The translations under genes were made by a program, and so were the position numbers. This document shows, piece by piece, positions 1-6,153 of a stretch of DNA of 9,877 nt; position 1 is the first letter of the stretch; each line of letters starts with the position of its first letter. The notes beneath the pieces are model-generated. The model had not been told where the DNA came from and did not search any database. It saw nothing but the letters and a program-made list of their open reading frames with translations. This DNA is from Phycisphaerae bacterium (GTDB taxonomy: Bacteria; Planctomycetota; Phycisphaerae; Phycisphaerales; SM1A02). The stretch lies in contig PAAB01000034.1 of NCBI GenBank assembly GCA_002591705.1, positions 1 to 9,877 of the forward strand, written 5' to 3'.

Positions 1-1232
1 CCACCGATCTCCTCGAGACTGAACCGGGTGTGCTTCCGGGCCAGATACATCCCGATCTGTCGTGGGAGGGCGATCGACTTGTTCCGTCTCTTGGACAGAA
101 GATCGGCGAGTTTCAGGTCGTAGTACGTCGTGATCGTCTCGATGATCCCCTGGATACTCATCTGCGTGACACCCTGGGAGACGATTCGTTGTCCAATGGC
201 CTTCTTCGCCAAACTGAGGTTGATGGGTGAATCGTTGACCAGCGAAAGCCCCTGGAGCTTCGTGATCGCACCCTCCATCTCCCTGATGTTCGTGTCGATC
301 TTCGCCGCGATGTAGCTGGTGACGTCGTCGGGAAGCTGGATTCCCTTCAACTGCGCCTTGCTCTTGATGATCGCCACCCTCGTCTCGTAGCAGGGACGCT
401 CGATGTTCGCGACCAGACCGCAGTTGAATCTGCTGATCAGACGCTCCTCCAGTTCCGGAATCTCGTTCGGGGGGGCGTCGGAACTCAGGACGATCTGTCG
501 ACCTCCCTGATAGAGGATGTTGAAGGTGTGGAAGAACTCCTCCTGGGAAGGACCGCGCTTCGAGAGATCGTGGATGTCGTCGATGACCAGGAGGTCGTAG
601 GTTCTGAAACGATGACGGAACGAACTCATCTGACCCGCCTGCACCGCATCCAGGAACTGGTTCATGAATCCGTTGCAGGAGGTGTAGTAGATCTTCATGG
701 AGGGATGGTTCCGCATCGCCTCCTGACAGATCGCCTGGAGGAGGTGCGTCTTCCCGAGACCGACTCCACCGTAGATGAAGAACGGGTTGTAGGCCTTCGC
801 GGGCTTCTTCGCCACGGCCATCGCGGCGGCGTGGGCGAGCCTGTTGTCCGGTCCGACGACGAACGAATCGAAGGTGTAGTCCGGGCTGAGAAGCATGTCC
901 TCGTCGAATCCGGACTGATTGAACCCGGTATGGGCCCATTCCCGGTTGCTCTGGTCCCGCGTGTTCGAATCACTGCTTTTCGCCTCCTGCTCGTCGATGA
1001 AGCGAACGGATACGAGTTTGCCGGTGACGGCCTGGGCGGAGTCGGTGAACTGCTCCACGCAGCACCGCTGCAGATACTTGAGGCGGACCTGCTCATCGAT
1101 GACGAGGCGGAGGACACCGTCGTTGACATCGATCGGTCTTATTTCCTCGAACCAGTGTCGGCAGATGCTGGTGTGGTGTTCACGCAGGTGGTGAAGCAGT
1201 GAATCCATTGTCTTCTGTTCAATGTGCATCAT
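1..1232 (-). CDS. dnaA: Chromosomal replication initiator protein DnaA (3'-truncated by window edge)
   Basis: DnaA binds DnaA boxes at the replication origin, oligomerises with ATP, melts the DNA and loads the helicase. About 410 residues are present. Domain I (about 9-80) contains the expected HWFEEIRP segment. A short charged linker (about 82-115) follows. The AAA+ core carries Walker A GGVGLGKTH (155-163), Walker B LLVIDDIH (214-221), sensor 1 around IVLSSDAPP (247-255), the arginine-finger box LEERLISRF (261-269) and sensor 2 REMEGAI (317-323). Domain IV begins near 360 with the basic loop LLSKRRNKS (378-386) and PRQIGMYLARKHT, but the window ends at EIGG, before the GRDHTTV-type signature. 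The start is uncertain: ATG ATG at 1232/1229, preceded by a weak GGGGA (1243-1247), or ATG at 1208 with no clear ribosome binding site. The next gene upstream on the same strand ends 157 bases away, so dnaA probably has its own promoter, though I cannot identify one. Family assignment is secure; only the start and the missing end are open. Confidence 0.97.
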   Translation of the reverse strand, partial: MMHIEQKTMDSLLHHLREHHTSICRHWFEEIRPIDVNDGVLRLVIDEQVRLKYLQRCCVEQFTDSAQAVTGKLVSVRFIDEQEAKSSDSNTRDQSNREWAHTGFNQSGFDEDMLLSPDYTFDSFVVGPDNRLAHAAAMAVAKKPAKAYNPFFIYGGVGLGKTHLLQAICQEAMRNHPSMKIYYTSCNGFMNQFLDAVQAGQMSSFRHRFRTYDLLVIDDIHDLSKRGPSQEEFFHTFNILYQGGRQIVLSSDAPPNEIPELEERLISRFNCGLVANIERPCYETRVAIIKSKAQLKGIQLPDDVTSYIAAKIDTNIREMEGAITKLQGLSLVNDSPINLSLAKKAIGQRIVSQGVTQMSIQGIIETITTYYDLKLADLLSKRRNKSIALPRQIGMYLARKHTRFSLEEIG

Positions 1233-1245
1233 TCCAACGGATTCC

Positions 1246-1263
1246 CCAGCCCCTTCGGGCTGG
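1246..1263 (-). promoter_or_regulatory. Hairpin in the dnaA leader, next to the start codon
   Basis: Read on the dnaA strand, CCAGCCC-GAAG-GGGCTGG forms a perfect 7-bp GC-rich stem with a 4-base loop. It ends 13 bases before the first dnaA ATG, and the only purine-rich stretch that could act as a ribosome binding site (GGGGA, 1243-1247) overlaps its 3' arm by two bases. The pairing is seen directly. A role in limiting dnaA translation is inference. It lacks a T-tract, so it is a poor candidate for a terminator. Confidence 0.45.
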
Positions 1264-1389
1264 ACATTGAACCACGCAATCCCTGCATGTTGCCCGACAG
1301 GCCTGCCCCTCCCTGGGCGGCTGTTCCCCTTCAATTCCCCGGACAAATCCTCTCTCTCCATTCAAACTACCGAAACGGAGATCGGGTCG

Positions 1390-2325
1390 TCAACCATTTC
1401 CCCCTCCTTCTGCGGCCTCTTTTTCATCCCGGAGGGATGTTTCCTGCTGCTCGTACCGGATTCGATTCCGGTGGTGATCCATCAGGAACAGGATTCTCTC
1501 CGAATCCTCACCGAGGGTTTCGATCATCCTTTTCCTTGCGGTTTCGAGGTGGGTCCGCCTCGAGGTGTGGATCACGATCACCGTTTCGGCCTTCCAGGAC
1601 TGCATTAATTCCTTCAGATGCCGCACGTGCAGGTGTTTCCCGACCTTGGCCCGGTCGAAATGCTCATCGTCGAAGAAGGTGCATTCCGTCACCACGACCC
1701 CGGCCTCGCTGAAGGGGGTCGAGACGAGATTTTCGTTCATCTCGGTGTCCCCGGTGTAGGCCACCAGGGGCACCTTGAGGGTGTGGGTGATCTCGTTCCC
1801 CTCCGAGCGGATTCTCCTCAGTTCCGACTGGGGGAGCCCCGTGAACTCGTCCTTCAGTTTGCTCCGGTGCTCGATGACGGCGTACGACAGCGAGGGAACG
1901 GTGTGCCGAGCCTCGATGGCCCTCAACATCACCGACGGCTTGATCTCCAACTCCTCACCCGGTGCCAGGGCGGTGATCACGTGCGGTGTCTGCTGGTTCT
2001 CCACCTGAATCCACCCCTGCATCATCATCCTGAGGTGGGGTGCGAGCTCCGGGTGACATACACACGTGCCCGGAACCATCTTCAGGAACATGCGTTGACT
2101 GAAGTAGTAGGGGAGCGCCGCCACATGATCCATGTGACCATGACTCAATGCGACGAAGGGTGCCGAGATCGACATCCTGGGTGCGAGTCCGATATCGAAA
2201 TTCAATCCGAGTTCGGGTATCTGGACCACCGTCTGCTCACCACCGATGCTGATCCCTTGGATCCGATAGGGGGGAGCGTAGATGAATCCCACCCGTTGAT
2301 CCCGGGGGGGCCTCTTCGGAAGCAT
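1390..2325 (-). CDS. RNase Z-like metallo-beta-lactamase-fold hydrolase
   Basis: A 311-residue metal-dependent hydrolase, most like RNase Z, the endonuclease that trims tRNA 3' ends. Every expected zinc ligand is present: the HGHMDH motif (H62, H64, D66, H67), H141 in the ARHTVPSLSY segment, D193 in YTGDT, and H253 in VIVIHTS. H231 in GKHLHVRHL matches the conserved AHLT-type histidine. The stretch between H141 and D193 has the length and charge of the RNase Z substrate-contact region but not its usual sequence, so another phosphodiesterase activity cannot be excluded. Length fits bacterial RNase Z (about 300). The start is set by AGGAGG (2333-2338) seven bases upstream; in-frame ATGs at 2400 and 2385 lie on the far side of that site and lack one of their own. 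The C-terminal end is a Glu/Gly-rich tail. The gene lies upstream of dnaA on the same strand. It may help mature tRNAs whose CCA is not encoded, as for the tRNA-Ala here; that link is inference. Confidence 0.85.
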   Translation of the reverse strand: MLPKRPPRDQRVGFIYAPPYRIQGISIGGEQTVVQIPELGLNFDIGLAPRMSISAPFVALSHGHMDHVAALPYYFSQRMFLKMVPGTCVCHPELAPHLRMMMQGWIQVENQQTPHVITALAPGEELEIKPSVMLRAIEARHTVPSLSYAVIEHRSKLKDEFTGLPQSELRRIRSEGNEITHTLKVPLVAYTGDTEMNENLVSTPFSEAGVVVTECTFFDDEHFDRAKVGKHLHVRHLKELMQSWKAETVIVIHTSRRTHLETARKRMIETLGEDSERILFLMDHHRNRIRYEQQETSLRDEKEAAEGGGNG

Positions 2326-2332
2326 CTTGAAT

Positions 2333-2338
2333 CCTCCT
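2333..2338 (-). promoter_or_regulatory. Ribosome binding site of the RNase Z-like gene
   Basis: A perfect AGGAGG lies 7 bases before the ATG at 2325. It decides between three in-frame ATGs, because the two upstream ones would place this site inside the coding region. Confidence 0.85.
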
Positions 2339-2496
2339 GGAGCAGCGCTTTCGCGCGGCCGGGGTGCGATACATGAACCCGTCATGCTATCGAACGACAT
2401 GCACCGGAATCAACCCTCATCGACGATCCGGGACCATTCCGCACGGAATATCCATTTCCGTCGAAGTCGAGGTTTCCCGGGACCGATCTAGCAACC

Positions 2497-2829
2497 ATGA
2501 ACAACGGACCAGATCGCGGAGAAAATACCCCACGCGGAATGACCAGACGTCGATGCGATGCCATCATCGGTTCGATCGACGACCTGTCGCACCGTCACGG
2601 ACGACGCCTGTCGAGGTGGATGACCACGTGGGATTCGGTGGACTGCTCGCTCCTGGGCCGGATGATCCAGCAGGCTTCGGAAGCCAGGTCGGCTGCGCGG
2701 ATCATTCCCGAATCGATTCCGGTTCTGGACCACATCCAATCAGAATCCGATTGCGAACTCGCATCGGCGATCGAGCGGGTCGAACATCTCATCGTGATGT
2801 GCAACAAGGTCTCACGTGGCGAAGGCTGA
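2497..2829 (+). CDS. Hypothetical protein, 110 residues
   Basis: I do not recognise this protein. Its codon use (many ATC, TCG, CTC, GAA and GTC) matches the neighbouring genes, and the frame fills the space between two well-supported genes, ending 8 bases before the convergent polyprenyl synthase stop, so I think it is real. The first 20 residues are polar and disordered-looking (MNNGPDRGENT, then RRRC). The rest looks helical with alternating hydrophobic and charged residues: DAIIGSIDDL, a WMTTWDSVDCSLLGRMIQQA segment (about 41-60), and ASAIERVEHLIVMCNKV near the end. Four cysteines (C20, C50, C85, C103) are spread through it without a metal-binding spacing. There is no signal peptide or membrane segment. 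The ribosome binding site is poor (GAGG about 24 bases away), so the start could instead be the ATG at residue 15 or translation could be leaderless. It might be a small regulatory or helical-bundle protein, but nothing in the sequence decides this. Confidence 0.55.
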   Translation: MNNGPDRGENTPRGMTRRRCDAIIGSIDDLSHRHGRRLSRWMTTWDSVDCSLLGRMIQQASEARSAARIIPESIPVLDHIQSESDCELASAIERVEHLIVMCNKVSRGEG

Positions 2830-2837
2830 ACACGGAA

Positions 2838-3824
2838 TCAGTACCGGCGATCGATGATTCCGTCCGCAAGCGATCCCAGCAGGATCCTTGCCGGTGTCTC
2901 GTCGAGGGATTCGAGTTCATTCTTCGCCGATTCGACGAGACCGGACGCCTTGTCCATCGCACGGTCGATCAATCCCGCATCCCGCACCACGGACCGGAGC
3001 CCAACCAGATCCCTCTTCTCGATCAGGTCGACGAGACGACGACGGTCGTCACCCTCCATCTCGTTCATGGCGTAGATGGTCGGAAGGGTCAGTTTGCCCT
3101 TCTCGAGATCACGACCGACGGATTTTCCGACCACATCCTGATCACCGACGAGATCGAGGAGATCATCGGTGATCTGGAAGGCAATCCCACAGGAGACACC
3201 GAACCGTTCGAGGTGATCCGCCGAACGGCCCTCGGGATCGGAGAGCATGGCACCGATTCGACAGGATGCACCGATCAGCGATGCCGTCTTCTTCTCGACG
3301 ATCGTGAAGTACGTCTGCTGGTCGATATCGAGGTTCTGGCGGTTTCCAAGCTGGATCAATTCCCCTTCGCACAGTGTGTTGGTGATCGACCCCAGGATGG
3401 AGTTGATCCACGGCTGCTCGATGGATGAGCAGAGGTGGAAGGAGTTGGAGATCAGGTAGTCACCCAGCATCACCGCCATCTCGTTTCCGTGCAGGTTGTT
3501 GATCGTGCGGCCACCCCTTCTGGTGTCCGCCTCGTCGAGGACGTCGTCGTGGATCAGGGTCGCCATGTGGATCATCTCGACCACGGCCGCCACTACCCGG
3601 TGTGCATGCGTGATCGACTTCGATCCGGACGTCAATGCGGAAAGGATGACCAGCGACGGTCGAAGCATCTTTCCCCGGTAGGACTCGATGTGCAGACAGA
3701 GATCGTTCACGATCCCGTGTTCGCTGCGGAGCTGATCCTCGAGGATGCCGCCCACCCGATCCAGCTCCTCTCCGAGGATTCCGGCGAGTTCGTCATCGAC
3801 ACGTATTTTGTTGATCAGACTCAC
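2838..3824 (-). CDS. Long-chain polyprenyl diphosphate synthase (trans-isoprenyl diphosphate synthase)
   Basis: A 328-residue enzyme that adds isopentenyl diphosphate units to an allylic primer, making the polyprenyl chain of respiratory quinones. The two Asp-rich motifs are intact: HDDVLDEADTRRG (92-104; D93, D94, D97) and TDDLLD (219-224; D220, D221, D224). Other family marks are GKMLRP (51-56, the diphosphate-binding Lys/Arg), EKKTASL (177-183), GKLTLP (243-248) and the GGRT after the first motif. The residues just before the first motif (MATLIHDD) are small or aliphatic rather than bulky aromatic, as in C35-C50 synthases and unlike farnesyl synthase. Exact chain length cannot be read from sequence. 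The start is GTG with GGGAGAG (3829-3835) four bases upstream. The gene begins 19 bases after the methyltransferase stop, so it is probably the last gene of a three-gene operon. It would act at the cytoplasmic face of the membrane, supplying menaquinone or ubiquinone synthesis. Confidence 0.93.
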   Translation of the reverse strand: MSLINKIRVDDELAGILGEELDRVGGILEDQLRSEHGIVNDLCLHIESYRGKMLRPSLVILSALTSGSKSITHAHRVVAAVVEMIHMATLIHDDVLDEADTRRGGRTINNLHGNEMAVMLGDYLISNSFHLCSSIEQPWINSILGSITNTLCEGELIQLGNRQNLDIDQQTYFTIVEKKTASLIGASCRIGAMLSDPEGRSADHLERFGVSCGIAFQITDDLLDLVGDQDVVGKSVGRDLEKGKLTLPTIYAMNEMEGDDRRRLVDLIEKRDLVGLRSVVRDAGLIDRAMDKASGLVESAKNELESLDETPARILLGSLADGIIDRRY

Positions 3825-3843
3825 GGCACTCTCCCGGAAACCG

Positions 3844-4686
3844 TCACTTGATTCCCACTATGTAGGCGACCCACCCTTCACAGGCCTCGCCACGCTTCGA
3901 GACGGCCCATTCACCATCCCCCTCACCGGTCTCGTCATCCGTTCCCTCCCAGTAGACGACGGTGTCCTTGAAACCGGCCTCAAGCAGGAGCTCCTGGATC
4001 TCGGGAAGCGTCCACAATCTCCACTCGTAGGTGAATGCCTTCTTGATCTTGGTTCCGTCCGGGAACTTGAAGTGGATGTGATTCACGACGTCGCCGGTGA
4101 TCGGATCGAAGAAGTTCTGATCCCAGGTGTAGGTGAATCCATCCAGATCCCGATCCTCCGTCATCTCGAGATAGGAATCGCTGCCGCCGTATGCATCGAG
4201 GATGAACAGACCATCGTCGACCAGACCTTCGTGGACGATCCTGAAGTAGTTCCGGACCTCCTCCCTGGTCTTGAAGATGAAATAACTGAAATTCGTGGCC
4301 AGGATCGTGTCGCTCGACTGGGTGGGGGATGTGAGGACATCTCCCTCGATCAGATCGATGCGCGACTGCTGGTGATCATCCAGACGGTCCGGAATTCGCT
4401 TCCGTGTCCACTCGAGGGTGGGGGAGTCGAGATCGATGCCGAAGGCGTTGTTCTCCTCCCTCCGCTTCACCCATTCGATCGAGATGGCCGCCGTGCCGCA
4501 GAAGTCCTCACGCAGGATCTTCGCGGTCCGGCCACGCTGTTCCTGCCAGACCTGATCGATGATGTCGACTTCGCTTCCCGGCTCCTGAACGGACAATTCG
4601 TAGAGTTCGAGGATGTCCGCGGTCTTTGCGGTCTTCCAACCCTTGCGCTTCGGCTGCTTCTTCTTCTTCGAGGGTCTTCTTGACAT
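3844..4686 (-). CDS. Class I SAM-dependent methyltransferase, substrate unknown
   Basis: A 280-residue methyltransferase of the Rossmann-fold class. The SAM-binding loop is the variant ILREDFCGTAAISIEW (57-72), where DFCGTA takes the place of the usual E/DxGxGxG. An acidic strand end FGIDLDSPTLEW follows (82-93), then EGDVL (114-118), which contacts adenine, and a motif IV-like TNFSYFIF (131-138). A Trp/Tyr-rich C-terminal half (WDQNFFD, YEWRLWT) probably forms a substrate lid. The first 16 residues are a Lys/Arg-rich tail (SRRPSKKKKQPKRK), which could hold RNA or an acidic surface. Start: ATG with GGGGTGA (4690-4696) three bases upstream. The preceding lipoprotein gene ends 28 bases before it and the polyprenyl synthase begins 19 bases after it, so co-transcription is likely. 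A TACAAT (4697-4702) just before the start might be an internal -10 box. A role with isoprenoid or quinone substrates is suggested only by the neighbour and is weak. Confidence 0.85.
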   Translation of the reverse strand: MSRRPSKKKKQPKRKGWKTAKTADILELYELSVQEPGSEVDIIDQVWQEQRGRTAKILREDFCGTAAISIEWVKRREENNAFGIDLDSPTLEWTRKRIPDRLDDHQQSRIDLIEGDVLTSPTQSSDTILATNFSYFIFKTREEVRNYFRIVHEGLVDDGLFILDAYGGSDSYLEMTEDRDLDGFTYTWDQNFFDPITGDVVNHIHFKFPDGTKIKKAFTYEWRLWTLPEIQELLLEAGFKDTVVYWEGTDDETGEGDGEWAVSKRGEACEGWVAYIVGIK

Positions 4687-4714
4687 GGGTCACCCCATTG
4701 TAGCCCCTGACGTA

Positions 4715-5119
4715 TCAACGGGCTGTTTCATCCACGACATCGTGGATCCTGATCCATTCGATCTTCGGTCTCCATTCCGTGATGAAATCGACGTGATCGG
4801 GGTGTTCGAGGTACCCCCGATACGCCTCATCCGTATCGAACGAAACAAAGAAACCAACGTCATATCCGTCATCGATGCCCGTGCGTCCGAAATCACCATG
4901 ACGCCCGGTGAACGCTCCGGTCACGGTCGGAATCCGCTCCAGACGGTTCCGGCAATCCGATTCGAGCTGCCCCGCGAGACCGGGGTCCAGCAGCTTGATC
5001 AACACGACGTGATTGATTCTCGATATTCGACGGGGTGTTTCCCGGTGGGCACAGCAGCCGACCGGTCCAAGTAGTATGACCACCAGGGAGATCGCACCAA
5101 TGATCGAACACCGATTCAT
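4715..5119 (-). CDS. Putative lipoprotein with Dabb (stress-responsive A/B barrel) domain
   Basis: A 134-residue exported protein. Residues 1-23 form a signal sequence (MNRCSIIGAISLVVILLGPV) ending in GCC. C22 is the likely lipidated residue, but the box PVGC has Pro at -3 instead of Leu, so plain secretion or membrane anchoring is possible. Residues 35-128 match the Dabb ferredoxin-like fold: the INHVVLIKL first strand, IPTVTGAFTGRH, the YDVGFFVSF strand, and the AYRGYLEHPDHVDFITEWRP helix with its conserved His. The family forms dimers and is mostly of unknown biochemical function; members are known in stress responses and in polyketide cyclisation. The start is the ATG at 5119; an in-frame GTG at 5158 would put the signal sequence 13 residues in and lies upstream of the TATAAT. 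No ribosome binding site precedes the ATG, which fits leaderless translation. It heads a likely operon with the methyltransferase and polyprenyl synthase. Confidence 0.8.
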   Translation of the reverse strand: MNRCSIIGAISLVVILLGPVGCCAHRETPRRISRINHVVLIKLLDPGLAGQLESDCRNRLERIPTVTGAFTGRHGDFGRTGIDDGYDVGFFVSFDTDEAYRGYLEHPDHVDFITEWRPKIEWIRIHDVVDETAR

Positions 5120-5125
5120 GGCGCG

Positions 5126-5131
5126 ATTATA
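5126..5131 (-). promoter_or_regulatory. TATAAT -10 box, likely leaderless start of the Dabb operon
   Basis: A perfect TATAAT lies on the minus strand, separated from the ATG at 5119 by the six bases CGCGCC. Transcription would then begin at or next to the A of the ATG. No TTGACA-like -35 box sits 16-18 bases upstream. The same bases read on the plus strand give TATACA (5128-5133), so this could also be a two-way promoter serving the divergent rsmJ-like gene, whose start is only about 34-55 bases away. The match is seen; start-site position and two-way use are inferred. Confidence 0.55.
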
Positions 5132-5173
5132 CAACCCGATATCCCCGTCCCCGTGCACCGGACTCCGTCCTTC

Positions 5174-5953
5174 ATGGATCCCCTGATCACCATCGATTCG
5201 ACATCATCGGATCGCCGAACCGAGGTCGATTCCCTGCGGCATGATCTCGGGCTGCAGGCGCCGCCGGAGGAACGGGTCCGTCCGGGGGAGATCCGCCTGG
5301 TCCTGCACGATCACCATGTGGAGGTCATGAGCGAGACATCCGTTCGCCGGGGAACCCGGGTCGACTTTTCGAACGTCGACACGAGAACCGGATCCGGAAA
5401 CATCTCCCGTAACCAACTTCTGGGAAGAGCGGTGGCGGATCGATCCGCCCGACGAACCGGTGCATCGCATTCGATCATCGACGCAACCGCCGGGTTCGGA
5501 CACGATGCATTCATGCTCGCCTGCATGGGACACGACATCACCGCCATCGAATGCAATCCGGTGATCCATTTCCTCCTCCAGTCATCGATTCGAAACGCGG
5601 AATCGGATCCACTCCTGTCCGCGGCGATGGGGGATCGTCTCAGATCGATCCACGGTGATTCGGTCGACATCCTCTCCGGACACGCACCGGTGGACACGGT
5701 CTACCTCGATCCGATGTTCGAAGTGACGAATCACAGATCGGCCCTCCCGAAGAAGCGGGCGCAGCTTCTCCGTCTGCTTGCGGGATCCCCCCGTGACAGC
5801 TGTGAACTCTTCGATGCCGCGATGTCCCGCGCGACGAGACGCGTGGTCGTGAAGCGGTCCACCGGTGCCGAACCCCTCGTCGCCCGACCCGACCACTCCG
5901 TGTCCGGAAAGATTGCCCGGTACGACATCTATCTGATCAACCGTTCACGGTGA
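5174..5953 (+). CDS. rsmJ: RsmJ-like 16S rRNA guanine-N2 methyltransferase
   Basis: A 259-residue SAM-dependent methyltransferase resembling RsmJ, which in E. coli makes m2G1516 in 16S rRNA. The order of motifs follows that family: VDF (63-65), the GR-rich approach, IDATAGFGHDAFMLACMG (102-119) for SAM binding, AIECNP (124-129) as the acidic ribose contact, GD (161-162), VYLDPMF (176-182) as the catalytic DPMF motif, the KK-containing segment (ALPKKRAQLL), RVVVKR (223-228) and GKIARYDIY near the C-terminus. Length matches E. coli RsmJ (250). The N-terminal 60 residues are poorly conserved. The start is uncertain: the ATG at 5174 or an in-frame GTG at 5153, neither with a Shine-Dalgarno site. 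It is divergent from the Dabb operon and convergent with the tRNA-Ala. The family call is strong; the exact rRNA target in this organism is inferred. Confidence 0.87.
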   Translation: MDPLITIDSTSSDRRTEVDSLRHDLGLQAPPEERVRPGEIRLVLHDHHVEVMSETSVRRGTRVDFSNVDTRTGSGNISRNQLLGRAVADRSARRTGASHSIIDATAGFGHDAFMLACMGHDITAIECNPVIHFLLQSSIRNAESDPLLSAAMGDRLRSIHGDSVDILSGHAPVDTVYLDPMFEVTNHRSALPKKRAQLLRLLAGSPRDSCELFDAAMSRATRRVVVKRSTGAEPLVARPDHSVSGKIARYDIYLINRSR

Positions 5954-5972
5954 CGGAATCGGACATCCGAAT

Positions 5973-5984
5973 GTGCGGTGTCGG
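5973..5984. repeat. 12-bp direct repeat, copy 1 (left of tRNA-Ala)
   Basis: GTGCGGTGTCGG occurs here and again, identical, at 6141-6152. The two copies bracket the tRNA-Ala gene and 83 bases of the spacer beyond its 3' end. There is no integrase or other mobile gene in the window, so this is only a noted repeat. Confidence 0.6.
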
Positions 5985-5987
5985 GTT

Positions 5988-6009
5988 GGGTTCGGAGGGT
6001 TCCGAATCC
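5988..6009. terminator. Inverted repeat after rsmJ, possible two-way terminator
   Basis: GGGTTCGGA-GGGT-TCCGAATCC pairs over nine positions, including one G-T, with a 4-base loop. It lies 34 bases past the rsmJ stop and in the path of minus-strand transcription coming through the tRNA. There is no T-tract on either side, so factor-independent termination would be weak. It is the best hairpin in this convergent spacer (5954-6067). Confidence 0.35.
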
Positions 6010-6067
6010 CGATCCGGCGGAAATCAAGACGATCGTCGGATTCCTCGGATCGATGTCCCACGGACAA

Positions 6068-6140
6068 TGGAGCATATCGGGCTCGAACCGATAACCTCCG
6101 CCTTGCAAAGGCGGCGCTCTCCCAATTGAGCTAATGCCCC
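6068..6140 (-). tRNA. tRNA-Ala (anticodon UGC)
   Basis: A 73-base cloverleaf. The acceptor stem GGGGCAT pairs with ATGCTCC and contains G3-U70, the identity signal for alanyl-tRNA synthetase; the discriminator base is A73. The D arm is GCTC/GAGC around AATTGGGA. The anticodon stem CCGCC/GGCGG holds the loop TTTGCAA with anticodon TGC. The T arm ATCGG/CCGAT holds the loop TTCGAGC. The 3' CCA is not encoded (the A73 is followed by TTG), so CCA must be added by nucleotidyltransferase after 3' trimming. It begins 13 bases after the stop codon of the SH3-like protein gene on the same strand, so it may be cut from that gene's transcript. A weak TTCGAA-17-TAGACT promoter inside the end of that gene is an alternative. 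Confidence 0.98.
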
Positions 6141-6152
6141 GTGCGGTGTCGG
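6141..6152. repeat. 12-bp direct repeat, copy 2 (abuts tRNA-Ala 5' end)
   Basis: The second perfect copy of GTGCGGTGTCGG, 168 bases from the first. It fills the 13-base gap between the first base of tRNA-Ala and the stop codon of the SH3-like gene. Confidence 0.6.
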
Positions 6153-6153
6153 T

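Noticed and set aside
528..1202. Long plus-strand open frame opposite dnaA
   Set aside because: It is the antisense shadow of dnaA, whose AAA+ and domain IV motifs are unmistakable on the minus strand.
1233..1389. Spacer upstream of dnaA as a possible replication origin
   Set aside because: I found no DnaA boxes and no AT-rich block; it is GC-rich apart from short runs. It shows only the leader hairpin and no clear promoter or terminator.
2326..2496. Spacer between the RNase Z-like gene and the small hypothetical gene searched for promoters or operators
   Set aside because: Apart from the ribosome binding site of the RNase Z-like gene I saw no box pair at proper spacing and no convincing inverted repeat.
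2364..3428. 354-codon plus-strand open frame across the small hypothetical gene and polyprenyl synthase
   Set aside because: Its translation is Arg/Asp-rich with no domain, and it is antisense to the synthase with intact DDxxD motifs.
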